NCBI RefSeq assembly: GCF_021535045.1
Contig: NZ_CP091056.1
Coordinates: 744,001 to 808,000 of the forward strand
DNA length: 64,000 nt
Reading direction: 5' to 3'
DNA from: Ornithinimicrobium sp. INDO-MA30-4
GTDB taxonomy: Bacteria > Actinomycetota > Actinomycetes > Actinomycetales > Dermatophilaceae
The position numbers and the translations under genes were made by a program. A model generated the notes under the pieces. The model was given only the letters and a program-made list of their open reading frames with translations, made no database searches and was not told where the DNA came from. Positions 1-9,001 of this stretch are shown one piece after another (within the stretch, counting starts at the first letter, position 1; every line of letters begins with the position of its first letter).

Positions 1-1
1 C

Positions 2-418
2 GTCTCGGATGGCACCACCGTTGTCGGCGTTGACGCTGGCGAGCCGCTGACCGATGTCTACCGTGGGGACGTTTTCCTCGATGCCATGCTCGGCTTCGAT
101 GCCGCGCCGCCATTGCGTGGTGCGATTAAGACGGTGGCCGAATGGGTTGCCCAGAGCGGTATGCCGATTGTTGCCCTTGATCAGCCCAGCGGACTCAACG
201 GTGACACCGGCGAGCACGACGGCAGTGTGATCGCGGATGCGACAGTGAGCGTGGGTCTGCCGAAGCACGGGTTTAAAACCGACCAAGCCAAAGCGGCCCT
301 CGGGCTTGTTTACCTCGCTGACCTGGGCATACCGCACCACATGTGGGCGAACGCTGAAGTTGCTTCGCCGGGTGGCTTGTTCGCAGAAGGTCCACTGGTG
401 CGAATCGACTACCCGTAA
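2..418 (+). CDS. nnr: NAD(P)H-hydrate epimerase, 3' part (cut by window start)
   Basis: This is the C-terminal part of a YjeF_N-type epimerase, which interconverts the R and S forms of hydrated NAD(P)H so that the dehydratase can repair them. The reading frame is open from base 2, so the true start lies outside the window. Visible family signatures are the LDAMLGFDA segment, the VALDQPSGLNGDTG loop, the ADATVSVGLPKHGF strand and the terminal VYLADLGIP. The protein stops shortly after the Rossmann-like domain, with no fused ADP-dependent dehydratase domain in the visible part. In Actinobacteria this gene often sits near alr/tsaE, which cannot be checked here. Confidence 0.85.
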   Translation, partial: VSDGTTVVGVDAGEPLTDVYRGDVFLDAMLGFDAAPPLRGAIKTVAEWVAQSGMPIVALDQPSGLNGDTGEHDGSVIADATVSVGLPKHGFKTDQAKAALGLVYLADLGIPHHMWANAEVASPGGLFAEGPLVRIDYP

Positions 419-439
419 ACATCGAAGCGGAGTGGGCGC

Positions 440-622
440 TTAGCCGCTGTGTTTCCCGCTTCCTTGCCTCGTGCTGAAGATAATCCAGCCGCCGAAGGCG
501 ACCGCCGCAAAGCCGAGGGCACCCCAGAGGAATCCAGCGGAGACGGCGTCAGCAAAAGCCAGCGCCAAGAGTCCGATTCCCACGACGATGGCGAATGGTC
601 CAGCAATCAGGTTCCTGTCCAT
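440..622 (-). CDS. Small two-helix membrane protein, unknown function
   Basis: The gene encodes about 60 residues dominated by two hydrophobic stretches (roughly residues 5-25 and 30-50) separated by a short polar turn, with a basic, charged C-terminus. I chose the ATG at 622 because an AAGGAG box lies 8 bases upstream. A GTG nine bases earlier abuts that box and cannot use it. It faces the nnr gene convergently. No enzymatic motif is visible, so the only call possible is a small integral membrane protein, as is common in actinobacterial genomes. Confidence 0.55.
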   Translation of the reverse strand: MDRNLIAGPFAIVVGIGLLALAFADAVSAGFLWGALGFAAVAFGGWIIFSTRQGSGKHSG

Positions 623-957
623 GACGGACACTCCTTAGATGGACCTCAAACCTAGCACTGATCCAATACGTGGATCCGAGGATCTCTGGTGGTCAAGGAG
701 CCTGCTTGCCGCCGCCATCGGGCGGCTACCGCGGCACTGACGTAAACATCGTAATAACGCCGATAAGCGACATTATGTAAAGTAGGTGCGCGACGACATG
801 TCGGCGCCACTTCTCCGCGAACTTTAGGCCAAAACGGTACAGGTCTCCGCCTACGTCATTCCTCGTCTCAGAAAACTCTTATACAAGACCCTCGTAAGAA
901 GCGACGACACGAGACAGGACATTTTCTCCTGAAATTCCGTCTCGACCAACTAACTGG
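623..957. other. Intergenic stretch without a recognisable gene
   Basis: No open frame with coding character is seen here. The stretch is somewhat AT-rich around 745-790. It leads into the transposase scrap that follows, so part of it may be decayed IS sequence. Confidence 0.5.
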
Positions 958-1302
958 ATGGTCGCCCCCCAACACCCTCCTGAACTCGGGTTTTGCGACG
1001 ACCGGTTGAGCGTGAGCAGTTCCGGTCCAAGCCAGTGCGGACAACGGGCGATGGAATCGTTCTTCTCCTTGCTGCAAAAGAACGTCCTGGACCGGCAACG
1101 GTGTCCTACCAGGCACGACCTACGCCTGGCGATCATCACCTGGATCGAACGCACCTACCACCGGCGACTCCGCCATCGACGCCTCGGCAAACTCACCCCG
1201 GTCGAGTTGCGAGACGATCTCCACAACCGCGCGAGAGGCCTGACCAACCACCACCATGACTGTCAACTAAAGTCTGGGCAGACTCAACCCTCCCGATTCT
1301 GA
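958..1302 (+). mobile_element. IS3-family transposase remnant (C-terminal catalytic end)
   Basis: The frame contains the hallmark end of an IS3-family OrfB (rve integrase core): AMESFFSLLQKNVLDR, then DLRLAIITWIERTYHRR, then LGKLTPVELR. The catalytic glutamate region is present, but the N-terminal helix-turn-helix and the two catalytic aspartates are missing. The sequence immediately upstream (SSGPSQCGQR) reads as a frameshifted version of the usual strand, so the fragment is degenerate. A terminal-repeat-like motif with tgtcaactaaag and gggcaga follows near 1259-1283, as at the right ends of many actinobacterial IS3 elements. It is not a functional element. Confidence 0.75.
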
Positions 1303-1347
1303 CCTATACGGCGCTGCTCAGGGTGAGCCGATCCTGATAGCGTTGAC

Positions 1348-2447
1348 TCAGGGCGTGCGAAGCACTTTGACAGGATCCCGAGCGGCTGCAAAGAGTGCCG
1401 GAGCGACGGTGGCAGTCGCAGCAGCCAGGATTGCGAGAGTCGCTGTGCCAACGGTGAACGACCACGGCGGAACTGCCTCAATCCGAGCGGCCAGCGCTAC
1501 CCCGAGCGAACACCCAAGGGTTGCGCCGAGCATGGCTGGAGCCAGGGTGCGTACGAGCACGAGGGCAACAATGGTTGACCGAGTCGCGCCAAGCGCTCGG
1601 CGCCTCCCTAGATCTTTGCGTCGGACGAGAACGTCAGCCAGGACGACAACGGCGACCAACGAACCTCCGCCACCGAGCACCGCAGCCAGTAACGTGCGGC
1701 CAAAGGTCGCGAGGTCGCCAGTGACTTGAGCCTGCAGATCGGCCAGAGATATCGGTGATGACACCGCAATGTCGGTCGGTGTGGGCGGCGCAATCAAGCT
1801 AAGGACCTGGCCTTGGGTTGATTGAGCTGCCCCGGAGTGCGTGATCACCACATGCAGAGAATCCAACGGTTGGTCCTCCGCAGCGGCGTACAGCAAGCCT
1901 GCCGAATAGGTGGCAAATGGCTCTCGCGGTGCGAAGGAACCCACCACGGTGAAGTCGTTCGTTGCCGTTGTCGAAGCTTGAGCGACCCACCCCAACGGTG
2001 CATCTAACCCTAGTCGGGTCATGGCTTCATCGCTGACCAGCGCCTCACCAGGTCCTGGCCAACGCCCCGCCGTTAGCGTTGCGACGGCCGGCATGTCGCC
2101 ATACACCCCCAGGCGGGCACCCGGGTCGCGCCCTGCCCCACCGCCCCGTTAACGACATCTATCGGGATTAACGTGCCCACCGCTCGCTCAGTCGTGGACA
2201 GGCCCTTCACCTGATCAATAATCGTCGGGCTGATCAAACCACCACTCTGGCCGTCGTTAACGACCAGCACTCGCGAACCGGCTGAGTCCAGCCTTTCTTG
2301 CAGCTGCTGGTCCGCGGCCGCAGTCTGACCAACCGTGGCTATCGTGGCTACGCACATCGCGGCCACCAACAACAGAACCAGGGTAGACGGCACTTTCGCG
2401 GCCCACATCGTGGCCACACCCTCTCTGAGCACCAGCCCAAACTTCAC
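1348..2447 (-). CDS. FtsX/MacB-type ABC transporter permease (frameshift near 2106)
   Basis: This is the permease of a MacB/LolC-type ABC system, about 365 residues once rejoined. Part one (2447 to ~2106) has a short cytoplasmic start, one membrane helix (STLVLLLVAAMCVATIATV) and the beginning of the extracytoplasmic domain. Part two carries the rest of that domain and three C-terminal helices, ending DPVKVLRTP, a typical family terminus. The break lies in a run of five Gs; one extra G joins the frames as AWGVYGDMPAV. The start overlaps the stop of the ATPase gene by 4 bases, so the pair is translationally coupled. It is the last gene of the peptide-export-like cassette. Confidence 0.8.
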
Positions 2448-3139
2448 AGTTCCAACACCTCATCAGCCCGGTCAATGACGAACGGGTCATGCGTGGCAAT
2501 AACCACGGTGCGAGCCACGCCATTGCTGTGCCCAGAGCCAGTAGCGGCAGCCGACAACGCGGCCAGCACCCCTGCGGCGTTGTCCCGGTCCAAGTTACCT
2601 GTCGGCTCATCGGCCAACACCACCACCGGATCGGTCACTAAGGCCCGGCAGACCGCAACTCGTTGGGCCTGACCGCCCGAGATCTCACCCGGCCGGTGAT
2701 CAGCACGAGCACCCACACCCATCTGATCCAGCAAGTCGCGTCCCCGATTTCGAGCCACGGTTAACCCATGGCCTGCGTACCACGCTGGCTCCACGACCGA
2801 GTCCAGCACTGTGCGAGTCGGGTCTAATGCAGCATCCTGAAAAACGAACCCAATCTGGTGGGCCCGCACCCGAGACCGAGCAAAATCACTGGCCGAAGAC
2901 ACGTCCGCCTCGCCCAGCCGGACGCTGCCCCGCGTCGGAGTCAACATCAAACCCAGCACATACAAGAGGGTCGACTTTCCTCTGCCTGAGGGGCCCGTCA
3001 CCGCCGTCACCAACCCAGGCGCGAAAGTATGGCTCAAACCGCCAAACAGCTCTTCCCCACCCTTGCGGTAAGCAAACCCGACTCCCTCAACAGCCAACAC
3101 TCGTGCTTCACCGGCCGCTATCCGTGGTCGACCCGTCAT
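2444..3139 (-). CDS. ABC transporter ATP-binding protein, LolD/MacB type
   Basis: This is an intact nucleotide-binding domain of about 231 residues. Walker A is GPSGRGKST, where the usual second Gly-Ser is replaced by Arg-Gly. The Q-loop is FVFQDAAL, the signature ISGGQAQR, Walker B VVVLADEPTGNLD and the H-loop IATHD. The LDRDN and ADEPTGNLD features place it with exporters that drive FtsX-like permeases. The frame is open to 3172; I prefer the ATG at 3139, which reduces the overlap with the adaptor gene (stop at 3108) and keeps the conserved N-terminus. It is encoded between adaptor and permease, so it presumably powers that complex. Confidence 0.88.
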   Translation of the reverse strand: MTGRPRIAAGEARVLAVEGVGFAYRKGGEELFGGLSHTFAPGLVTAVTGPSGRGKSTLLYVLGLMLTPTRGSVRLGEADVSSASDFARSRVRAHQIGFVFQDAALDPTRTVLDSVVEPAWYAGHGLTVARNRGRDLLDQMGVGARADHRPGEISGGQAQRVAVCRALVTDPVVVLADEPTGNLDRDNAAGVLAALSAAATGSGHSNGVARTVVIATHDPFVIDRADEVLEL

Positions 3140-4196
3140 CGGCAGGGACCGGCCCAACACCGACATCGCCAAGGACCTGCACCAAAGCGCCTATCTCGAT
3201 ACCTTCCACAATCGCGATGCCCTGTCCTGAACCGATAACCGTGACATCGACCTCACCGCCCTGGGTATTGACATAGGTACCGCCATCAGCACGGATGTGC
3301 ACAGCAGCGGCCGGCACACTCACTCCCTCAGTCTGCGGGACAACGATGACCTCTGATCTCAGCGTAACCTCAGCAACGTTGGGTAAGGCTGAACAGTCAT
3401 CGCCGCACACCGGCCCACCATCAACCGCAACCAGCTCGAACTCAGTGCCACCAAACTCATCCTGGGTAGACCCCACAATCTGCGCGGGCCACACAAATTC
3501 TTCAAAACTCACCTCAACGACGGCCTCAGCAGGAATTAACCGAGACTGTTCCTGAGAAACCACCAGGACAAACTCCCGGCTACCCGTAGGTGCCAACACC
3601 GCGTCCTCGCCACCCGCAAGGGTTTTGCCCACCGCGATCGACTCACCCAACTGCACCACCGTCGGCAACTCCCGCACCGACACCAACTCACCCAATGGCA
3701 CGATCCCGGTCCGCTCTTTGCCCTCGTCCTTCTGCCATGCCTTCACTGCAGCCTCCGTCCCCGCCCCAAAATCACCGTCTGCTACCCCACCCAAGTACCC
3801 TTTGTCAATCAACAACTGCTGCAACGGCCGAACATCTTCGCCCTTGTCGCTCTCGGCCAAGTCCCGCCAAAATGGCACCGAACCCTGCACTACGCGCACC
3901 GGAGTATCGCCCACCACGTACACCACATCGCCAGCACTGACCTCACCAGCATCAGTTGATGTCACTACACCCATCAGTGTATTCGCCGCCACCACTTCAG
4001 TTGGCTGACGCAACGTCGTCGACAACCCCAATGACTGACCCACCGACCCCTGGCTCGCCTCAGCCCACACCACACCCACGTCTTCTTGCGCGGAATCGGC
4101 GCTGCCAGCGGTATTTGTAGGCAATGTGACCCGGGCGGCCCACCAACCCCCAGCAACAGCCCCCACGATCAACAACAAAACCAAAACCAAGAGCAC
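3108..4196 (-). CDS. Efflux adaptor with peptidoglycan-binding domain (HlyD-like)
   Basis: This membrane-anchored adaptor of about 362 residues has an N-terminal signal anchor (residues 1-20, leucine- and valine-rich). An extracytoplasmic region contains a PG_binding_1 repeat (DVRPLQQLLIDKGYL through GAGTEAAVKAWQ, about residues 118-150). The C-terminal beta-rich half resembles membrane fusion proteins. Proteins of this build pair with MacB-type ABC transporters in Gram-positives and are thought to link the permease to the cell wall. The start shown is a GTG; the frame stays open upstream, so the true start may be slightly further out. Its stop overlaps the ATPase gene. Confidence 0.78.
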   Translation of the reverse strand: MLLVLVLLLIVGAVAGGWWAARVTLPTNTAGSADSAQEDVGVVWAEASQGSVGQSLGLSTTLRQPTEVVAANTLMGVVTSTDAGEVSAGDVVYVVGDTPVRVVQGSVPFWRDLAESDKGEDVRPLQQLLIDKGYLGGVADGDFGAGTEAAVKAWQKDEGKERTGIVPLGELVSVRELPTVVQLGESIAVGKTLAGGEDAVLAPTGSREFVLVVSQEQSRLIPAEAVVEVSFEEFVWPAQIVGSTQDEFGGTEFELVAVDGGPVCGDDCSALPNVAEVTLRSEVIVVPQTEGVSVPAAAVHIRADGGTYVNTQGGEVDVTVIGSGQGIAIVEGIEIGALVQVLGDVGVGPVPADDGSTTDSGR

Positions 4197-4292
4197 AGAA
4201 CTACGCCCAGAGTGACTGATGACTCCACCCCCACGGTGGTAGTTGACAGGACGAGCCTGAGATAGTGAACACCAAACTAGCCGCTATGCCTC

Positions 4293-4922
4293 TCACGGGT
4301 AGAGCACATCGTCTGACGGTTGCACCTGGCATTCCCGCTGAGTTACATCATCTGGAGTCGTCCACCGACCGCCTTGAACGTCTTCGGTAATATCCCTATA
4401 GGTTCCAGGCGAAATGATTTGGTAAGCCTCGGGTGAATCCGAAGTTGCTAAGAATGATTCAAAAGACGGCAACGGATCAGGCGCATACCCGAGCGACTGA
4501 AGGCAAGGAATCACGTCTGATTCATAGTGGTCATAAACACTCCTCCATTGCGTTTCAGTCAATGGCTCAGAGTACTTATCAGCCACCGGATACTGCTCGT
4601 TGCACGTGTAAGAGGCTAAGTCAAAATCGTCCTCTTGGCCAGGAGCAAGTTCTATGGAACTCTGCCCAAACTCGTCCAAAGATAGAACCCAGCCGTCCTC
4701 CGCCATGCACGACTCATAAACATCGTCGAACTCTTCTGGAGTCACCTCACGAATCGCTGCCACGGGAGGGAATCCTGCGGTTTCGGGATCGGCTTTAGCC
4801 GTCTGCGTAGCGGCGAGACCAGAACTAGGAGCTTCCGAACTGCTGCCCGTGCCACACCCGGCAAACACCAATCCAATCGCGAGTCCCAGAATCCAATAGC
4901 TGGAAGTAGCGACAAGCTTCAC
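4293..4922 (-). CDS. Putative lipoprotein of the peptide/ABC cassette
   Basis: The gene encodes about 209 residues. A signal peptide (LGLAIGLVFAGC) ends in a lipobox, so the mature protein should be lipid-anchored at the Cys and exposed outside. The mature part is acidic and contains scattered cysteines (SCMAEDG, YTCNEQ, IPCLQSLGY, RECQVQP) that could form disulfides. No family is recognised. The GTG start at 4922 overlaps the stop of the upstream secreted-peptide gene by 4 bases (GTGA), which argues for coupled translation and a shared role, perhaps immunity or a receptor. That role is only inferred from context. Confidence 0.68.
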   Translation of the reverse strand: MKLVATSSYWILGLAIGLVFAGCGTGSSSEAPSSGLAATQTAKADPETAGFPPVAAIREVTPEEFDDVYESCMAEDGWVLSLDEFGQSSIELAPGQEDDFDLASYTCNEQYPVADKYSEPLTETQWRSVYDHYESDVIPCLQSLGYAPDPLPSFESFLATSDSPEAYQIISPGTYRDITEDVQGGRWTTPDDVTQRECQVQPSDDVLYP

Positions 4923-5233
4923 ACGCACGTCCTGCCAATGTGGTAGACCGAGTACTGGCCCCACGCCGAGGTGTTACCTAGCGTGCGCCAGGACGTCGTG
5001 GTGTTTCGACCCGAATAACTGCTACTCACATAGCCTAGGTTGTAAACTCTTACAGTTCCATCAGTTTTCCACGCTTTGTGATTCGACTTGCCATTCGTCG
5101 AGGAGTAGATGTTTACCCAATCCCCGGACCCGCAACCAAGGCCTCCCCCGTATTTGGTGGCCGCTGACGCTCCGGGCGCATTCACGCCAACCAGGAGGAC
5201 TGTAGTAAGCAACGCTGTCACAAATTTCTTCAC
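4919..5233 (-). CDS. Small secreted protein, bacteriocin-like
   Basis: The gene encodes 104 residues. A clear Sec signal peptide (MKKFVTALLTTVLLVGVNAP then GASAA) should be cleaved after about residue 25, leaving a mature peptide of ~79 residues rich in Gly, Ser, Thr, Tyr and Trp, with a Cys near each end (GLGCGSG and GRTCV). The size, composition and position at the head of an operon with lipoprotein, adaptor, ATPase and FtsX-type permease resemble lactococcin-972-like loci, but I see no diagnostic motif of that family. The GTG start has an AGGGG box upstream. Function is unknown. Confidence 0.62.
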   Translation of the reverse strand: MKKFVTALLTTVLLVGVNAPGASAATKYGGGLGCGSGDWVNIYSSTNGKSNHKAWKTDGTVRVYNLGYVSSSYSGRNTTTSWRTLGNTSAWGQYSVYHIGRTCV

Positions 5234-6057
5234 AAGATACCCCTCTCACAGCCCCCCCTGTTGGGAGACTCCAGTAATGCTCTATTACTCGTCCGGCAGT
5301 GTCAAGGGTTCGACGAAACTCACCTGAAGTCCCCGCGTAGCCGGGGCCGCGCCTCAAGCACTTTCCCGCGAAGTTGTCACCTATCCATGCAGCAGACCCG
5401 GTTTGACGATGTATCAGCCTCTGGCTTCACAACTCTTAAACACAGAACACCCACTGCCGATTTGGGTGCTGTCGATGGGAACCGAGATGACGATATTCGA
5501 CGATCTATTCGCCTGGGTGGATGCAGATCCGGATCGGAACCGGGTGCACACTTGTATGTCTGCCGTGTACGACAAGGCAAACCGGGAGGAGGCGACAGAG
5601 TCAAGTCCCGTTTTTGCTGCCTGCACACAGAGACTTTTCCATCCGACCGACCTTAAGTTGTCAACACAATTCTCCCCGTCGTTCTTTCCCATCGCGTCCA
5701 CCGCCACAGGATCGGACTACCCCAGGAAACTGGTAGGACCGAACGATGGAAGGTGCAGATGCTACGCGATGGCACCATCGAGATGGCGCAATATGACTGG
5801 CGCATAGACTGGCGGCGATTGACGCAGGTTCAACGATTAGATGTCGGCTCCGGAGATTTCGCGATCGGCTTTTGGCAGAACGCGTCCACGAGAGCCTTGC
5901 TTAGTTTCAGTTTTGACAGGATTCAGATCGACGCCCTCATATAGGGGTGGCTTGTGAAAAAGTGAAATATACGACGCTAGTGCGTTGCTTTCACGAATCG
6001 TTTGCCCCTTGCTTGTCGTTCTGTGGAGGTTGGAGAGGCGCGATCAGGGGTAGCGTT
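5234..6057. other. Long non-coding or decayed stretch
   Basis: No convincing gene is seen. Short open frames at 5403-5807 and 5753-5944 on the plus strand lack recognisable domains and good ribosome sites. The second (RDGTIEMAQYDWRIDW) looks protein-like and could be the end of a broken gene. A TTGACA box on the minus strand at 5300-5305 could serve the secreted-peptide operon, but its -10 partner is unclear. Composition is lower in GC than the housekeeping flanks. Confidence 0.4.
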
Positions 6058-6830
6058 CTAAACAGTCGACGGCGGAGACTCCGGTCGATGTGCTTCGATC
6101 AGGTGTCGCGTTGAAAATGCCACGAACGGCTCACCATTTCGCATACGTCCATCAAGGCCGAGGAGCTCGTTGTGATACTTCTCCACTGAGAAGTCTGGCA
6201 CCCACCAGACGCACTTGCGGAGAATCCACACCACGGCACCCACGTCACGGAATTCCATGCGGCATCGGGCGGTGTGCAGTCGGGTGATGCCTAGGCCGGC
6301 ATCCTTTGCTGCTGTGCATTCGCGTTCAGGGTCGCGGCTCTTGCGTTCCTCTGGCAGCGGGCCTAGGAAGTGTTCGATTAGTTCGAAGGCCGAGGCTTTT
6401 CCGACGTGCTGCGCAAAATAGGCTCCTCCTGGCTGGAGTAGGCGGTGTATCTCCTTCCAGTCCGGGTGCACGGGGTGACGGGCGGATATCAGCTTGAAAG
6501 ACTCGTCGGGGAATGGCAATGGATCTCCTTCGACGGTCTCGATGACTTCGGCACCTCGGGGGCCCAGTAACTCACGGGCGTACTGTGCGTTGGGGGGCCA
6601 CGCTTCGGTAGCGACCATTATTGGTGGAAATGTAGGAGCTTCCGAGAGGACTTCCCGCCTCCGGTGTCGAGATCCAGTGCGGACTTGACTTGCCTGAGTC
6701 GATCAGCGAGGAGCTTCGCATAGCCCCAGGGCGGGCGTTCCTCGGTGGCTCGCCCGTCCAGCCAGTCGAAACCCCACCCTGAAATGTCCGCTGCAGTGGC
6801 TTCGGCTACTAGCTCGTCAAAACTTCGCAT
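6058..6830 (-). CDS. Class I SAM-dependent methyltransferase (frameshift near 6650)
   Basis: This is a methyltransferase of about 257 residues once rejoined. Before the break it reads MRSFDELVAEA, WGFDWLDGRATEERPPWGY and ALDLDTGGG, which is SAM-binding motif I. After it come EVLSEAPTFPP, ATEAWPPNA, DPLPFPDESFKLISARHP and LLQPGGAYFAQHVG. Adding one G to the GGG run after DTG joins the halves as TGGGEVLSEA. The frame is open to 6911, but the family usually begins at MSFDELV, so I favour the ATG at 6830. The substrate is not predictable from the sequence. Confidence 0.78.
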
Positions 6831-6976
6831 GCAGTATTTTTTCACGGTGTGCGGGGCGAGTTGCAGGTCGGATATGGCCCCACGGGGACTCGGCTTCTTC
6901 GCTGTTGCCACGCGCCAAGTAGTTGGCCAAGCGCCTCTTGCTCTGTCATCTAGGCTCCTTGGCTTCAGGGCTCGAG

Positions 6977-8228
6977 TCAGTCATTGGTCTGACCTGGGGT
7001 TTTGGCGTTGCGGCGGAGCGTGTCGAGGCTAAGCAACTTTGTGGTTGCTATCTCTCGTGCAGATTCATACTTGGCGATCACATACGGGGCGATGAGCGGC
7101 ATGCTGACCTGCACGACACCTCGTTGCGGGGAGTAAATATCGCCATCTTCGATCAACCTGTCTCGCACATAAGTGAACTCACGTTGAGGTCGCCCCAGCG
7201 TCGCCTCCATAGCCTTGACCGAAGCAAGTCCTCCATTGAGTGACAAAGCAGCCATGTACTCCTTGCCGCGATCGGTCATCAGATCCCACCGGGGGTCTAG
7301 GGTTCTTCGGCTGATCTCACGACCCGCGTGATCGATACCCTCTTTGCATCCGCCATGGTGATGGCAGTCGGGCCCGGGGCTTGGCGCCATACCGCATGAG
7401 CAAAGATCTGAACGTGAGCCGGGTAGCCGTTCGACACCTTGACCACGGCTCGCAAGGCATCGGCGTGCCAATACACACCACGCTTGTTGGCTGGCAAAGC
7501 GATGGCCTTGGATGCATCGACAGCACTAAGCCGCACCGGTATCGGCTGGTGATCTAGCAGTCGATCAGGGTGGGTCACCCCGGCTTCGATGAGGGTTCTC
7601 ATCGTGTTGGGCAAGCCGCTGGCTGCGAAGGCAACCGGTGCTGTGGGGTGGTCGACGTTTAAGCGATGCAGCGCCCCGGCCAGCAGCGTCAGGTCCGAGG
7701 GATGCGCGGTCTGCAGTTCATCGACCGTGATCAGGAGGCCTCCCCTCCCCTCTCTTCCTGCACATTCGATGCCAATGAGGCGAGCGTTCGAGCCAGCGGC
7801 CCCGGGTCATCCATGGAGAAGGGCTGAGCCCCCTCGGACTCCTTGTCGGTCAGACTGAAGCTCACGCCACCCAACCCGACACCACTCAGACGCTCAAAGG
7901 CCTTGCGAGTTTTCTCCCACGGAGATGAGCCTTGGGACAGCATCTCCTCCGCGTGGCGCAGCAAGGAGGCGCCGAAGAACGAGCCACCCTTGGTCGACTG
8001 CAGAGTCACCACTTCGTAGCCTTGATCCCGTGCCGCGTTCCCGTATGCGGTTAACAGGGAGGTCTTCCCCACACCTCGCGGACCAGTCAGCAGTTGGTCG
8101 ATGGCGACGAATCGCCCCTCAGAGGCCAACTCGGTCAGCATCAATGACCATTCGTCGACCAGACTTCCTCGACCAGCGAGCTCGGGAGGTTGGTGGCCTG
8201 CCCCTGGAGCGTACAGTCGCTTTTGCAT
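6977..8228 (-). CDS. AAA-family ATPase with C-terminal winged helix (two frameshifts)
   Basis: This is a P-loop ATPase of about 417 residues in three frames. The first part (8228 to ~7737) has Walker A in LLTGPRGVGKTSLL. The second (to ~7300) has Walker B as LLITVDELQ, then a sensor-like region (AASGLPNTM) and AHVQIFAHAVW. The third is a winged-helix-like tail (GLASVKAMEATLGRPQREF). The first break is repaired by one G in a GGGG run. The layout resembles AAA_16/ORC-type ATPases found singly in Actinobacteria. An inverted repeat lies directly upstream. The gene is flanked by a methyltransferase and an ABC operon and has no clear partner; its function is unknown. Confidence 0.72.
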
Positions 8229-8243
8229 CCACTCAGCATAGCC

Positions 8244-8281
8244 ATGTAATCCTATAAAACAATAGTTATATAGAATTACAT
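8244..8281. promoter_or_regulatory. AT-rich 13-bp inverted repeat upstream of the ATPase gene
   Basis: The arms are atgtaatcctata (8244-8256) and tatagaattacat (8269-8281), matching at 12 of 13 positions around a 12-base spacer. It lies 16 bases upstream of the ATPase start codon, where a promoter or operator would be. Its very low GC stands out from the surroundings. It could be a dimeric regulator site, possibly autoregulatory. Confidence 0.5.
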
Positions 8282-8317
8282 TGCTTGTTTTCAGTCATAC
8301 GCGAGCTAAGCCTCACC

Positions 8318-9001
8318 CTAGCCAAGGCGTTGGCCCTCATGCAGTTCAACAACACGATCGGCGCGATCCATCAACTGCGGGTCGTGGGTGGCCACCACCG
8401 CGGCGGTCGATTGTTCGTGTACGAGGCCAGTCAGTAGATCCATCATTGCCACCGCGGTCGCCGAATCTAGCTGTCCGGTCGGTTCGTCAGCGATCAAAAT
8501 CTGGGGCCGGTTAACGAGTGCGCGGGCGATGCCCACTCGCTGCTGCTGCCCGCCAGAGAGCTCATAGGGTCGCTGGTGTCCATGCTTGCTCAGACCAACG
8601 GCCTCTAGCGCCTGCGCTACCCGTTCGCTGCGCTCATCAGCTGGCGTCTCCAGCAGTCGCAACGGCACTTCGATGTTCTCCGCCGCCGACAACACGGGGA
8701 TCAGCCCGAACGATTGAAACACGTAGCCGATTGAAGTCCGCCGGACCTCCAGAACATCGCTCTCTGACATTTCCGAGAGTGCTTTGCCATCGGCCAACAA
8801 CACCTGCCCCGAGGTTGGCCGATCTAGCCCACCCAACAGGTTCAACAGCGTGGTCTTGCCCGATCCTGACGGGCCCCGAACAACGGTCAACTCACCGGGG
8901 CGGATTTCGAGATCTACCCCAGCCAAGGCCCGCACTAACCCGGCACCGCTGCCAAACTCACGGTGCAAACCTTCGCCGGCCAGCGCATACCCACTAGTCA
9001 T
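8318..9001 (-). CDS. ABC transporter ATP-binding protein (second ATPase of the operon)
   Basis: This is an intact LolD/MacB-type nucleotide-binding domain, about 227 residues from the ATG at 9001. An AGGAG box sits 7 bases upstream, which decides against the longer open frame to 9028. Walker A is GPSGSGKTT, the Q-loop VFQSFGL, the signature LSGGQQQR, Walker B ILIADEPTGQLD and the H-loop VATHD. Its start overlaps the stop of the preceding ATPase gene by 8 bases. The operon thus encodes two distinct ATPases for two large permeases; they may act as a heterodimer. Confidence 0.9.
   Translation of the reverse strand: MTSGYALAGEGLHREFGSGAGLVRALAGVDLEIRPGELTVVRGPSGSGKTTLLNLLGGLDRPTSGQVLLADGKALSEMSESDVLEVRRTSIGYVFQSFGLIPVLSAAENIEVPLRLLETPADERSERVAQALEAVGLSKHGHQRPYELSGGQQQRVGIARALVNRPQILIADEPTGQLDSATAVAMMDLLTGLVHEQSTAAVVATHDPQLMDRADRVVELHEGQRLG

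Noticed and set aside
4919..5233. Firm assignment as a lactococcin 972 bacteriocin
   Set aside because: The operon context is similar, but the mature peptide lacks convincing family motifs, so only a bacteriocin-like label is given.
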